The notes beneath the pieces were generated by a model. It had not been told where the DNA came from. It ran no database searches and saw nothing but the letters and a program-made list of their open reading frames with translations. 64,000 nt of DNA from an uncultured Christensenellaceae bacterium. GTDB taxonomy: Bacteria; Bacillota; Clostridia; Christensenellales; UBA3700. Shown in pieces: positions 38,075 to 48,249 of the stretch (positions are counted from its first letter, which is position 1; each line of letters opens with the position of its first letter). A program made the translations under genes and the position numbers. The stretch is taken from NCBI GenBank assembly GCA_944380295.1, contig CALWHE010000007.1, positions 1 through 64,000 of the forward strand, written 5' to 3'.

Positions 38075-38127
38075 TGTGAATATTTATGCTCAAAATGCTT
38101 GCCATATCCGTGCAAAGGGAGTATGAT
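38075..38127 (+). promoter_or_regulatory. Arginine operon promoter with ArgR-like box
   Basis: TTGCCA (38099-38104), 17-base spacer, TATGAT (38122-38127). TGAATATTTATGC at 38077-38089 resembles the ArgR/AhrC half-palindrome TGAATWWWWATTCA, and a second similar site GCGAATAATTATGCG lies at 38004-38018. This is the expected control of arginine synthesis by arginine. Confidence 0.65.
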
Positions 38128-38159
38128 ATTGCCATAAACTCAAACAAGGAGAAAGAACA

Positions 38160-39380
38160 ATGGCTGACATCAAAAAAGTGGTGCTTGCATATTCGGGCGG
38201 ACTGGACACTTCCATCATCATTCCGTGGCTGAAAGAAAATTACGATAACTGCGAGGTCATCGCCGTTGCCGGCAACGTGGGGCAGGGCGGTGAGCTGGAA
38301 GGCTTGGAGGAAAAGGCCAAAAAGACGGGCGCCAGCAAACTTTATATTGCCGATCTGACGGACGAATTTGCCGACGATTATATCATTCCCACCGTTAAGG
38401 CGGGCGCGGTGTATGAGGGGAAATACATGCTGGGCACCTCTTTTGCCCGTCCCATCATCGCCAAGAGGATAGTGGAGATAGCGCTCAAAGAGGGCGCGGA
38501 CGCCATCTGCCACGGCTGCACGGGCAAGGGCAACGACCAGGTGAGATTTGAATTGACCATCAAGGCGTTTGCGCCCGACATGAAGATAATTGCGCCGTGG
38601 AGGATCTGGGACTTGAAGAGCCGCGACGAAGAGATAGATTACGCCGAGGCGCACAACGTTCCGCTCAACATCACGCGCGAGACCAATTACAGCAAGGACA
38701 AAAACCTCTGGCACCTTTCGCACGAGGGCTTGGATCTGGAAGATCCCGCCAACGAACCGAATTACGACAAGATATTGGAGTTGGGCGTGACGCCGGAAAA
38801 GGCGCCCGATAAGCCCACTTATATCACACTGTCTTTTGAAAAGGGCGTGCCTGTGGCGCTGGACGGCAAAAAGATGAAAGCAAGCGCGCTCATCGCCGAG
38901 CTGAACAAGCTGGGCGGGGCGAACGGCATCGGCATTGCCGACATCGTGGAAAACAGACTGGTGGGCATGAAATCGCGCGGCGTTTATGAAACTCCCGGCG
39001 GCACCATCCTCTATTTTGCGCACGAGGTGTTGGAGTCTTTGTGCCTGGACAAAGAAACGGCGCACTTCAAGCAGCACGTCGCGCTCAAATTCGCCGACCT
39101 TGTCTATAACGGACAGTGGTTCACGCCGCTCAGAGAAGCGCTTTCCGCCTTTGTGGACAGCACGCAACAGACGGTGACGGGCGAGGTCAAACTCAAACTC
39201 TACAAGGGCAACATCACCCCGGCGGGCGTGACTTCTCCTTATTCGCTTTACGATGAAGACATCGCCACCTTTGCCGAGGACGAGAGTTACGATCAGAAAG
39301 ACAGCGCGGGCTTTATCAACCTCTTCGGACTGCCCATCAAGGTGAAGGCGCTGATGGAGCAGAAGCGCAAGAAAAAGTAA
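38160..39380 (+). CDS. argG: Argininosuccinate synthase
   Basis: A 406-residue enzyme joining citrulline and aspartate with ATP. The PP-loop is [11 protein letters not shown] at residues 8-18, followed by [25 protein letters not shown]-like [32 protein letters not shown], and the substrate-binding [18 protein letters not shown]. The length matches the family (about 400). It is the first gene of the arginine cluster, with AAGGAG before the ATG and an ArgR-like control region. Confidence 0.97.
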   Translation: MADIKKVVLAYSGGLDTSIIIPWLKENYDNCEVIAVAGNVGQGGELEGLEEKAKKTGASKLYIADLTDEFADDYIIPTVKAGAVYEGKYMLGTSFARPIIAKRIVEIALKEGADAICHGCTGKGNDQVRFELTIKAFAPDMKIIAPWRIWDLKSRDEEIDYAEAHNVPLNITRETNYSKDKNLWHLSHEGLDLEDPANEPNYDKILELGVTPEKAPDKPTYITLSFEKGVPVALDGKKMKASALIAELNKLGGANGIGIADIVENRLVGMKSRGVYETPGGTILYFAHEVLESLCLDKETAHFKQHVALKFADLVYNGQWFTPLREALSAFVDSTQQTVTGEVKLKLYKGNITPAGVTSPYSLYDEDIATFAEDESYDQKDSAGFINLFGLPIKVKALMEQKRKKK

Positions 39381-39411
39381 AAGGCGGCGTTTTGCAAAAA
39401 AATAGCATGGC

Positions 39412-39439
39412 GGCGGTAACGTCCGGAGACGTTATCGCC
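39412..39439 (+). other. Strong hairpin in the argG-argH gap
   Basis: GGCGGTAACGTC-CGGA-GACGTTATCGCC, a 12-base stem with one G-T pair. No T-run follows; instead TTATAATAA comes eight bases later. It may stabilise or partly terminate the transcript. Confidence 0.65.
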
Positions 39440-39479
39440 TTGCCGTTATAATAACGCGCGCGGGCGCAAAGGAGTTAGT

Positions 39480-40886
39480 ATGAGCGAAAAGATGTGGGCG
39501 GGGAGATTTTCCGCGCAAGAGGACAAGAGGGTGAACGACTTCAACTCCTCCATTCGTTTTGACTGCCGCATGTATAAGCAGGACATCAAGGGCAGCATCG
39601 TGCATGCGCGCATGCTGGCGCGCCAAGGGATAATTTCCGGCGAGGACGCGGACAAGATAGAAGAGGGGCTTTTGTCTGTGATGAGCGATATCCAAAGCGG
39701 CAAACTGGCTTTCGATCCCGCCGCGGAAGATATTCATATGTTTGTGGAAGCGGAGCTTACAGCGCGCATCGGCGAGGCGGGCAAGCGCCTGCACACCGCG
39801 CGCAGCCGCAACGACCAGGTGGCGCTCGATCTGAAAATGTATCTGCGCGACGAGGTGAAGAGCGTTGCCGCTCTCGTGCTCGAACTGGAAGAGGCGCTCA
39901 CCGCGATCGCCGCGCGCCATACGCGCACGGTCATGCCCGGATACACGCACTTGCAGCGCGCTCAACCCGTGACCTTCGCCCACCACCTCTGCGCCTATGC
40001 GGAGATGTTTTTGCGCGACCTCAAAAAGCTGAAAAACGCCGCGGAAAACATGGACGAATGCCCGCTGGGCAGCTGCGCTCTGGCGGGGACCACTTATCCC
40101 ACGGACAGAATGTTCACGGCAAAAAAGCTGGGCTTTGCCCGCCCCTGCGGCAACTCCCTGGACGGGGTGAGCGACCGCGACTTTGTGATAGAAACGGCGG
40201 CGGTGGCGGCGCTTTTGATGACGCACCTCTCCCGCCTGGCGGAAGAGATAATTTTGTGGTGCAGCTGGGAGTTCAAGTTCATAGAGCTGGACGACGCCTT
40301 TGCCACCGGTTCTTCCATCATGCCGCAAAAGAAAAATCCTGACGTGGCGGAGCTGGTGCGCGGCAAGACGGGCAGGGTGATAGGCGACCTCAACGCGCTT
40401 TTGGTGATGATGAAGGGGCTGCCGCTTGCTTACGACAAAGACATGCAGGAAGACAAAGAAGCCGTCTTTGACGCGGTGGACACGCTCAAACTGTGCCTCA
40501 CCACCGTCACGCCCATGCTACAAAGCATGAAGGTGAACGAGCAAAACATGCTTGCCGCCTGCAAAAAGGGCTTTGTCAACGCCACTGACATGGCGGACTA
40601 TCTGGTGAAAAAGGGCATGCCTTTCCGCACCGCATACAAGATAACGGGCACGCTGGTGGCTGAGTGCGTGAAGAGCGGCACGGGGCTGGAAGAGCTGCCG
40701 CTCGAACGGCTGAAAAAGGCGAGCGAGTTGTTCGGCGAGGACGTTTACCGAGCGATAGATCCGCTCACCTGCGTGACCAAGAGAGAATCGGAAGGCGGTC
40801 CCGCGCCGGAAGCGGTGGAGAGAGAGCTGCAAACGCTGGGTAAAAACCTGGCGGAGATGAAGGAATATTTCGCAAAGGGGAAGTGA
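39480..40886 (+). CDS. argH: Argininosuccinate lyase
   Basis: A 468-residue fumarase/aspartase-superfamily enzyme that splits argininosuccinate into arginine and fumarate. MWAGRFS at the N-terminus, HTARSRNDQVALDLK, GYTHLQRAQPVTFAHH (catalytic His), and the superfamily signature GSSIMPQKKNPD with the catalytic Ser are all present. GGAG lies ahead of the ATG. The stop is separated from the argC ATG by a single base, so translation is coupled. Confidence 0.97.
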   Translation: MSEKMWAGRFSAQEDKRVNDFNSSIRFDCRMYKQDIKGSIVHARMLARQGIISGEDADKIEEGLLSVMSDIQSGKLAFDPAAEDIHMFVEAELTARIGEAGKRLHTARSRNDQVALDLKMYLRDEVKSVAALVLELEEALTAIAARHTRTVMPGYTHLQRAQPVTFAHHLCAYAEMFLRDLKKLKNAAENMDECPLGSCALAGTTYPTDRMFTAKKLGFARPCGNSLDGVSDRDFVIETAAVAALLMTHLSRLAEEIILWCSWEFKFIELDDAFATGSSIMPQKKNPDVAELVRGKTGRVIGDLNALLVMMKGLPLAYDKDMQEDKEAVFDAVDTLKLCLTTVTPMLQSMKVNEQNMLAACKKGFVNATDMADYLVKKGMPFRTAYKITGTLVAECVKSGTGLEELPLERLKKASELFGEDVYRAIDPLTCVTKRESEGGPAPEAVERELQTLGKNLAEMKEYFAKGK

Positions 40887-40887
40887 A

Positions 40888-41922
40888 ATGGAAAAGATAA
40901 AAGCGGGCGTGATAGGCGCCACGGGATATGCGGGCGCGGAGCTGGTCAGACTGCTCTCACGCCACCCGCACGCGCAGGTGGAAGAGGTTTCTTCCGTCAG
41001 TTTCGAGGGCAAAAAACTCTCCGAAGTTTACCCTTCTTTGCTGGGCGTGTGCGACATGACGCTCACAAACGGAGAGGGCATCGAAGAGCGCTGCGACGTC
41101 ATCTTTGCCTCTCTGCCGCACGGGTTGAGCGAGGAGAGGGCGGAGCGCGCTTTGAAGGCGGGCAAAAAGTTCATCGACCTGGGCGCGGACTTCCGTTTGG
41201 ACAGCGCGGAGGAATACAACAAGTGGTATGGCAAAGAATACAAACTGCCTTATCTGCACGAGCAGAGCGTTTATTGCATACCGGAGCTGCACCGCGCGGC
41301 GCTCAAAGGCAGGAGCATCGTGGGCAATCCCGGCTGTTATCCCACTTCCGCCGCCCTGGCGCTGGCGCCGCTGATGAAGGAACGCCTTGCCGGCGGCGTT
41401 GTGATAGACGCCAAGTCGGGCGTGACCGGTTCGGGCAGGGGGCTTTCCGACACCACTCATTATCCCAACTGCAACGAGGCGTTTTCGCCTTATAAGGTGG
41501 CGTGCCACAGGCACACGCCGGAGATAGAGCAAACGCTCTCCAAACTGGCGGGAGAACAGGTGAAAATTACCTTTGTGCCCCACCTGCTGCCGCTCAACAG
41601 GGGCATCATCTCCACCTGCTATGCGGAGCTGAAAAAGCCGCTCACGGCGGAGCGGCTGCACGCGCTCTACACGCGGTTTTATGCGGAAGAGAGGTTTGTG
41701 CGCGTGATGCCGCTCGGCGCTTGCGCCAATCTGCGCAACGTGCGCATGTCCAACTTCTGCGACATCTCCGTGCACGCGGACGAACATGCGGGCAGAGCGG
41801 TGATCGTTGCCGCCATAGACAATATGGTCAAAGGCGCGGCGGGGCAGGCGATACAAAACATGAACATACTTTTCGGACTGGACGAAGGCGAGGGGCTGGA
41901 ATACGTCCCGCCGGCGTTTTAG
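40888..41922 (+). CDS. argC: N-acetyl-gamma-glutamyl-phosphate reductase
   Basis: A 344-residue NADPH-dependent reductase of the third step of arginine synthesis. The Rossmann start is AGVIGATGYAGAELVRLL; the catalytic cysteine is in VGNPGCYPTSAALAL (about residue 150). Further support comes from FASLPHG, DLGADFRL, DAKSGVTGSGR and FVPHLLPLNRGI. It is tightly packed between argH and argJ (eight-base gap). Confidence 0.97.
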   Translation: MEKIKAGVIGATGYAGAELVRLLSRHPHAQVEEVSSVSFEGKKLSEVYPSLLGVCDMTLTNGEGIEERCDVIFASLPHGLSEERAERALKAGKKFIDLGADFRLDSAEEYNKWYGKEYKLPYLHEQSVYCIPELHRAALKGRSIVGNPGCYPTSAALALAPLMKERLAGGVVIDAKSGVTGSGRGLSDTTHYPNCNEAFSPYKVACHRHTPEIEQTLSKLAGEQVKITFVPHLLPLNRGIISTCYAELKKPLTAERLHALYTRFYAEERFVRVMPLGACANLRNVRMSNFCDISVHADEHAGRAVIVAAIDNMVKGAAGQAIQNMNILFGLDEGEGLEYVPPAF

Positions 41923-41930
41923 GAGGTAAA

Positions 41931-43145
41931 ATGAAAGAGATAAAAGGCGGCGTATGCGCTCCGCTGGGCTTTAAGGCGAACGGCGTGCACTGCGGCATAC
42001 GCAAGAACAAGACCAAAGAAGATCTGGCGCTGCTCACGGCGGACGACATGTGTTCCGCGGCGGCGGTCTACACGACCAACAAGGTCAAGGGCGCGCCCAT
42101 CACGGTGACCAAAGCCAATCTGCAAAACGGAAAGGCGCGCGTGCTCATCTGCAACAGCGGCAACGCCAACACCTGCAATGCCGACGGCGTGCAGAAAGCG
42201 GAACGCATGTGCGAGCTTGCCGCGCAATTTACGGGCGCGGACAAGAGCGACGTCATCGTGGCTTCCACCGGCGTGATCGGTCAGATACTGCCCATAGAGC
42301 CGATAGAGGCGGGCATGCCCGCTTTGGCGGCGGGACTTTCCCGCGAGGGCGGCGCCGCGGCGGCGCGCGCCATCATGACCACAGACACCGTGCCCAAGGA
42401 GTTCGCCCGCGAGGCGCTCATCGGCGGCAAAAGCGTGCGCGTGGGCGCCATGGCAAAGGGCAGCGGCATGATCCATCCCAACATGGCAACGCTTTTATGC
42501 TTTGTCACCACAGACGCAGCCCTTTCTCCCGCCATGCTGGACAAGGCGCTGCACGCGGCGGTGGCGGACACGCTCAACATGGTGAGCATAGACGGGGACA
42601 CTTCCACCAACGATATGCTCACCGTGATGGCTTCCGGCAAGAGCGGCATAAAAGAAATAACGGAGGAGGGCGAGGAATATGCGGCGTTTTTGGCTTTGCT
42701 TACCGCCGTGCTCACGGACGTTTCGCGCGCCATAGCCAAAGACGGCGAGGGCGCCACCAGACTGCTTGAATGCAAAGTGAGCGGCGCGCCCGACGTGCCC
42801 ACCGCCAAAAAGATAGCCAAAAGCGTGGTGTGCTCTTCCCTTTTGAAGGCGGCGATCTCCGCCGCGGACGCCAACTGGGGCAGGGTGCTGTGCGCCATCG
42901 GCTATGCGGACGCGCAGTTCGACATAGACAAAATAGACGTGGATCTCTGCTCCGCGGCGGGCAGGGTGGCGGTGTGCCGCGGCGGCTCCGGCGTGCCCTT
43001 TGACGAAGAAGAGGCAACGGCGGTGCTCTCTCCCGATGAAGTCACCGTGGAAGTGAACTGCAATTCGGGTCCCGCCCGCGCCACCGCGTGGGGCTGCGAC
43101 CTTACTTGCGATTATGTGAAGATAAACGCGGATTACCGCACCTGA
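41931..43145 (+). CDS. argJ: Glutamate N-acetyltransferase / amino-acid acetyltransferase
   Basis: A 404-residue Ntn-like enzyme that moves the acetyl group from N-acetylornithine to glutamate, closing the acetyl cycle. It is made as a precursor that cuts itself before Thr in the KGSGMIHPNMATLLCF segment (about residue 185), giving alpha and beta chains. VYTTNKVKGAPI, ICNSGNANTCNADG and SVDGDTSTND-like SIDGDTSTND further identify it. AGGAGG stands four bases before ATG 41931; the upstream open frame is out of homology. No separate argA is seen, consistent with a bifunctional ArgJ. Confidence 0.96.
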   Translation: MKEIKGGVCAPLGFKANGVHCGIRKNKTKEDLALLTADDMCSAAAVYTTNKVKGAPITVTKANLQNGKARVLICNSGNANTCNADGVQKAERMCELAAQFTGADKSDVIVASTGVIGQILPIEPIEAGMPALAAGLSREGGAAAARAIMTTDTVPKEFAREALIGGKSVRVGAMAKGSGMIHPNMATLLCFVTTDAALSPAMLDKALHAAVADTLNMVSIDGDTSTNDMLTVMASGKSGIKEITEEGEEYAAFLALLTAVLTDVSRAIAKDGEGATRLLECKVSGAPDVPTAKKIAKSVVCSSLLKAAISAADANWGRVLCAIGYADAQFDIDKIDVDLCSAAGRVAVCRGGSGVPFDEEEATAVLSPDEVTVEVNCNSGPARATAWGCDLTCDYVKINADYRT

Positions 43146-43152
43146 GGGGATC

Positions 43153-44019
43153 ATGGATAACGAGATAAAAACGGACATAAATACCAAAGCCGCCATTTTG
43201 AGCAACGCGCTGCCGCATATCCAAAGATATTACGGCAAAGTGGTGGTGGTCAAATACGGCGGCAACGCCATGCTCAGCGAACAGCTCAAAGACGCGGTCA
43301 TGCACGACATCGTCATGCTTTCGCTCATCGGCGTCAAGGTGGTGCTGGTGCACGGCGGCGGACCGGAGATAAGCGAAATGCTGAAAAGGGTGGGCAAAGA
43401 ACCCGTCTTTATCAACGGCTTGCGCTATACGGACAAGGAGACCGCCGACATCGTGCTGATGGTGCTGGGCGGCAAGGTGAACAAAGGGCTTGTGAACAAG
43501 CTGGAAGCCTGCGGCGGCAGGGCGCTGGGCTTGTGCGGCTGCGACGGCGGCATGATCACCGCGCAAAAGCGCACGGGCGTGGATCTGGGATATGTGGGCG
43601 AGGTCAAAGACGTGGACGTGCGCCCCATACGCGACGCGCTGGATAACGGTTATATCCCCGTGATAGCCACCGTTTCCTGCGGCGAGGACGGACAGATCTA
43701 CAACATCAACGCCGACACGGCGGCGGCGCGCATAGCCGCGGCTCTGCACGCGGAAAACCTGGTGCTGATGACGGACGTGCGCGGACTTTTGATGGACAAG
43801 GACGACGAAAGCACGCTGATAAGCGAAGTGAACGTGTCCGACGTGCCCGTGCTGGTCAAAAAGGGCGTCATCTCCGGCGGCATGATCCCCAAAGTGGACT
43901 GCTGCGTGGAGGCGGTCAGACGCGGCGTGAAGCAGTCCATCATCATAGACGGGCGCATACCGCACGCGATATTGATAGACATGCTCACCGGCGAAGGCGT
44001 GGGCACGCTGTTCAAGTGA
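43153..44019 (+). CDS. argB: Acetylglutamate kinase
   Basis: A 288-residue amino-acid kinase. VVVKYGGNAM binds the phosphates, LVHGGGPEIS the acetylglutamate, and the NADTAAARIAAALHAENLVLMTDVRGLL block the nucleotide. ISGGMIPKVDCCVEAV is the C-terminal signature. An N-terminal helix of about 25 residues precedes the kinase fold, as in arginine-inhibited hexameric forms, so feedback inhibition is likely but not certain. It is seven bases after argJ and six before argD. Confidence 0.96.
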   Translation: MDNEIKTDINTKAAILSNALPHIQRYYGKVVVVKYGGNAMLSEQLKDAVMHDIVMLSLIGVKVVLVHGGGPEISEMLKRVGKEPVFINGLRYTDKETADIVLMVLGGKVNKGLVNKLEACGGRALGLCGCDGGMITAQKRTGVDLGYVGEVKDVDVRPIRDALDNGYIPVIATVSCGEDGQIYNINADTAAARIAAALHAENLVLMTDVRGLLMDKDDESTLISEVNVSDVPVLVKKGVISGGMIPKVDCCVEAVRRGVKQSIIIDGRIPHAILIDMLTGEGVGTLFK

Positions 44020-44025
44020 GGAGAT

Positions 44026-45183
44026 ATGGACGGGATAAAGGACAAGGACAGGAAGTATATCGCCGGCACTTACGGCAGATACGATCTGCACATCGTGCGC
44101 GGCAGCGGCACGGAGTGTGAGGACGAAAAGGGCAAAAAGTATATAGACCTGGGCAGCGGCATAGGCGTAAATTGCCTGGGCTGGTGCGACGCGGGTTGGA
44201 TAAAGGCGGTGGAAGAGCAGCTGGAAAAACTGCAACACACTTCCAACCTCTATTATTCCGCGCCGGACGCGCAACTGGCGGAGGCGCTCTGCACGCGCAC
44301 GGGCTATAAAAAAGTGTTTTTCTGCAACTCGGGCGCGGAAGCCAACGAAGCCGCCATCAAGACCGCGCGCAAGTATTCTTTTGACAAATACGGCGCGGGC
44401 AGGGATACGATCGTCACGCTGAACAAGTCTTTCCACGGCAGGACGATGGCAACGCTCACCGCCACGGCTCAACCCGCCATGCACAACTGGTTTTTCCCCT
44501 TTAACGGCGGCTTTGCCTATTGCGACAAGGACATGCGGAGCATAAAGGCGCAAAAAAACGTCTGCGCCGTGATGGCGGAATTCATTCAGGGCGAGGGCGG
44601 CGTTATCCCGCTGGACAAGGCGTTCGTGCGCGAGCTTGCCGACTGGTGCGCGCAAAACGACGTGCTCCTGATCGCCGATGAAGTGCAGACGGGCGTGGGG
44701 CGCACCGGCACTTTTTTGTGCAGCGAGCAGTTCGGCGTGACCCCCGACATCACCACGCTCGCCAAGGGCTTGGGCGGCGGACTGCCCGTGGGTGCCGTGC
44801 TGATTGGCGAAAAGTGTGAAAACACGCTGAGCGCGGGCATGCACGGTTCCACCTTCGGCGGCAATCCCGTGGTGTGCGCGGGCGGCGTTTATATCCTCTC
44901 CCGCATAGACGAAAAACTCTTGCAAGAGGTGAGAGAAAAGGGCGAATTCGTCAAAGCGCGCCTTCAAGGCGTGAAGGGCGTGAAGAGCGTGAGCGGCTTG
45001 GGACTTATGCTGGGCATAGAGCTTGAAGAAAAAAGCGCCGCCGACGTGGTGAAAGCATGTATCGCGCGCGGCGTTATCCCGCTCACGGCAAAAGAAAAAG
45101 TGCGCCTGCTGCCCCCGCTCGTCATCACGCGCGAACAGCTGGAAAGGGCGCTCGACGTGCTGGCGGACGTGATAGCAGAATAA
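44026..45183 (+). CDS. argD: Acetylornithine aminotransferase
   Basis: A 385-residue class III PLP aminotransferase. Blocks: YIDLGSGIGVNCLGW, VFFCNSGAEANEAAIKTARKYS, FHGRTMATLTATAQP, LLIADEVQTGVGRTG with the PLP-contacting Asp, and TTLAKGLGGGLPVGA with the Schiff-base lysine. It converts N-acetylglutamate semialdehyde to N-acetylornithine and may also serve lysine synthesis. It is the last gene before the repeat cluster that separates it from argF. Confidence 0.95.
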   Translation: MDGIKDKDRKYIAGTYGRYDLHIVRGSGTECEDEKGKKYIDLGSGIGVNCLGWCDAGWIKAVEEQLEKLQHTSNLYYSAPDAQLAEALCTRTGYKKVFFCNSGAEANEAAIKTARKYSFDKYGAGRDTIVTLNKSFHGRTMATLTATAQPAMHNWFFPFNGGFAYCDKDMRSIKAQKNVCAVMAEFIQGEGGVIPLDKAFVRELADWCAQNDVLLIADEVQTGVGRTGTFLCSEQFGVTPDITTLAKGLGGGLPVGAVLIGEKCENTLSAGMHGSTFGGNPVVCAGGVYILSRIDEKLLQEVREKGEFVKARLQGVKGVKSVSGLGLMLGIELEEKSAADVVKACIARGVIPLTAKEKVRLLPPLVITREQLERALDVLADVIAE

Positions 45184-45280
45184 ACAAAAAGTCGTTAAAA
45201 ACCGGCAAGCGGTCGGCAAAAACCGCAATAGCAAAATTTGGCACTTGAAAAACAAATGCTTATATGCTATGATGTATATA

Positions 45281-45442
45281 TGCCGCCGGTCGGCTTTGTT
45301 CGGACGCCGCGGGCGCGGTCTTTCCGGCGCCTCTGCGCAAGCCGTCGCTCGACGTAGCGCTGCTACGACTTCGCTCCGTCTTGCGCAGATCCGTCCGAAA
45401 ATACCTGCGCCGGCAGCGCCCGCCCAAAGCCTCCCGGCGGCA
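45281..45442 (-). mobile_element. MITE-like element 1 (162 bp, terminal inverted repeats)
   Basis: Begins TGCCGCCGGtcGGCTTTG and ends CAAAGCCtcCCGGCGGCA, giving an 18-base terminal inverted repeat with two mismatches. The core holds GTAGCGCTGCTACG, in reverse orientation to the array that follows. It contains no transposase. It is exactly as long as element 2. Confidence 0.72.
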
Positions 45443-45590
45443 GAAGAGAACGGACGGGACATGAGGTCGGTAGTTCAAGATCGGTGATAAATGATAGAGT
45501 AAGCCGTATGTTGGGGCAGGAGCGCACGGGCGCCGAAAAGAGCGAGAACAGCCGTATTCATAATGCAGCGAAAAAGATAAAGTAAACACA

Positions 45591-46115
45591 TTGCCGCCGA
45601 CGGGGCTGGGAAAGGCGGTATCGGCACAGGTATTTTCGAGCGGATCTGCGCAAGACGGAACGAAGGCGTGGAAGCGATACGGTCAAGCGACGGTTTACGC
45701 GCAGGCGCCGAAAAGAGCGAGAACAGTCGTATTTATAATGCGGCGAAAAAGATAAAGTAAATACATTGCCGCCGACGGGCTTGGGAAAGGCGGTATCGGC
45801 ACGGAGATTTTCGAGCGGATACGTGCAAGGCGGAGAGAAGGCGTAGCAGCGCTACGTCGAGCGACGGCTTACGCGCAGGCGCCGGAAAGAGGGTGAACAG
45901 CCGCGTGTATAGTGCGGCGAAGAACAAAGACAAAACAAACTTGCCGCCGACGAGGTTGGGAAAGGCGGTATCGGCACGGAGATTTTCGAGCGGATACGTG
46001 CAAGGCGGAGAGAAGGCGTAGCAGCGCTACGTCGAGCGACGGCTTACGCGCAGGCGCCGGAAAGAGGGTGAACAGCCGCGTGTATAGTGCGGCGAAGAAC
46101 AAAGACAAAACAAAC
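45591..46115 (+). repeat. Tandem array of three 175-bp units related to the MITE-like element
   Basis: The start motif TTGCCGCCGACG recurs at 45591, 45766, 45941 and 46116, so the period is exactly 175. Units 2 and 3 are almost identical; unit 1 is more diverged. Each carries the CGTAGCAGCGCTACG palindrome or its remains and shares its left terminus with element 2, but has a different right end (GAACAGCCG...). A partial unit end precedes the array at about 45528-45590. No plausible gene. Confidence 0.85.
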
Positions 46116-46116
46116 T

Positions 46117-46278
46117 TGCCGCCGACGAGGTTGGGAAAGGCGGTATCGGCACGGAGATTTTCGAGCGGATACGTGCAAGGCGGAGAGAAGGCGTAGCAGC
46201 GCTACGTCGAGCGACGGCTTGCGCGGAGGCGCCGAAAAGAACGTGCCCAGACCGCCTTTCCCAACCCCGGCGGCGGCA
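46117..46278 (+). mobile_element. MITE-like element 2 (162 bp, terminal inverted repeats)
   Basis: Begins TGCCGCCGACGAGGTTGGGA and continues AAGGCGGT; ends with the inverse, ACCGCCTTTCCCAACC then CCGGCGGCGGCA, a terminal inverted repeat of about 28 bases with few mismatches. It abuts the tandem array and ends 23 bases before argF. Confidence 0.75.
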
Positions 46279-46301
46279 GAAAAGAACAAAAGGAGGAAAA
46301 G

Positions 46302-47200
<899 letters not shown>

Positions 47201-47204
<4 letters not shown>

Positions 47205-47893
47205 TAAAAACCGTTTATAGGGCGGGCGATATGCCCATCTTTCAGGCGGACGGCGGAGATCTTTCCGCCGTGTCCGCCTTTTTGGACGCGGGCAGGAGAG
47301 CCTTGGCGCGCATAGAGTTTTTTTATCCTTATAAAGAGGAAGAGCTTGTCGCCGTGCTGGAAAAGGGCTGTTTTCTCTGCGCCGCGGACGGGGAGAAGAT
47401 AGCGGGCTGTTTTGCCCTGGATACGGATAAAACTTACGGCGCACAGCTGGCACGGACGGTGAGGGAATGCACGCGCGGAGCGCTTGCGCCCCGTTATGCC
47501 TATGAAACGTCCGGACTGATGGTGGACGCCGCCCACCGCCGCCGCGGCATTGCCGGGGCGCTGGCGGACGCGGTGATGGCGGAAGCGCAAAAGCGCGTGC
47601 CGCACGACTTTTTATGCGGCGTGGTTCAGCTGGAAAATATCGCCAGCATGTCCGTTTTTTTAAGCCGCGGCTTTGTGCTCGCCGGCGTTTACGCCATGGG
47701 CGGGGAATACGATTTCGGTTACTTCGTTCGCCCTGCCGCCGCGCCGCTGCGGGCGGAAGGCAAAGAGGGGGAAGAGGTGCCCTTCCGCGACATGGACGGG
47801 CATAAAAGAGCGCTGGCGCAGGGGCGCGTGGGCGCAAAGCTGACAGAAATCGGCATTGTGTATCTTCCCTTGAAAAAAGAGGAAAAAGCGTAA
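47201..47893 (+). CDS. GNAT-family N-acetyltransferase
   Basis: A 230-residue protein. The acetyl-CoA-binding motif appears as SGLMVDAAHRRRGIAGALADAVMAEA (about residues 106-131), followed by VVQLENIASMSVFLSRGFVLAGVY, the usual motif B. The substrate is unknown. The four-base overlap with argF indicates translational coupling, so a role with ornithine or citrulline pathway metabolites is possible but unproven. The C-terminal 60 residues are charged. Confidence 0.82.
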
Positions 47894-48017
47894 GGCAAAC
47901 CGTTGCCGGGCGTTTTCCCCGCGTTTGCGCACGGCGCGGCGCCCGCTTTTTTGAAGTGCGAGCGGCGGCGCGCTTTTTTTCTAGCAACTATTCGTCTTAT
48001 ATCTCCGCGTAAAAGCC

Positions 48018-48046
48018 TTGCAATACAATATCTTGTGTGGTATAAT
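48018..48046 (+). promoter_or_regulatory. Promoter upstream of pflB
   Basis: TTGCAA (48018-48023), 17-base spacer, TATAAT (48041-48046), about 200 bases before pflB. The leader 48047-48249 holds no gene that I can support. Confidence 0.75.
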
Positions 48047-48176
48047 CAAAATGCGTTCAAGATATTGCGTTTTTTATTGCGGCGCAGATGTCGAAAAAAT
48101 ATATCTTGCGGCTATAAGTCGGGCAATATCGAACCGCTCTCGGAGCGGCGGACCAGAACGTGAAAAAGCGGGGAGA

Positions 48177-48190
48177 GTTGCATTTGCAAC
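48177..48190 (+). promoter_or_regulatory. Palindrome GTTGCA-TT-TGCAAC before pflB
   Basis: A perfect 14-base palindrome 60 bases before the pflB start, with a TATGAT about 30 bases further on. It could be an operator for redox or sugar control; the binding protein is unknown. Confidence 0.5.
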
Positions 48191-48249
48191 AGCATAAAAT
48201 TTTCCCGTGCGCTATGATACATGTGTAATCAAATTTAAGAGGTAGACAG

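Noticed and set aside
43102-45462. 786-residue minus-strand frame across argB and argD
   Set aside because: Antisense to two well-identified genes; composition biased to His/Val/Arg and no recognisable domain.
45733-46108. Identical minus-strand frames starting MSLFFAALYTRLFTLF
   Set aside because: Both lie within the 175-bp tandem units, lack ribosome sites and are low-complexity by-products of the repeat.
45591-46278. CRISPR array
   Set aside because: Period of 175 bp, no short identical repeats with unique spacers, and no cas genes in the window.
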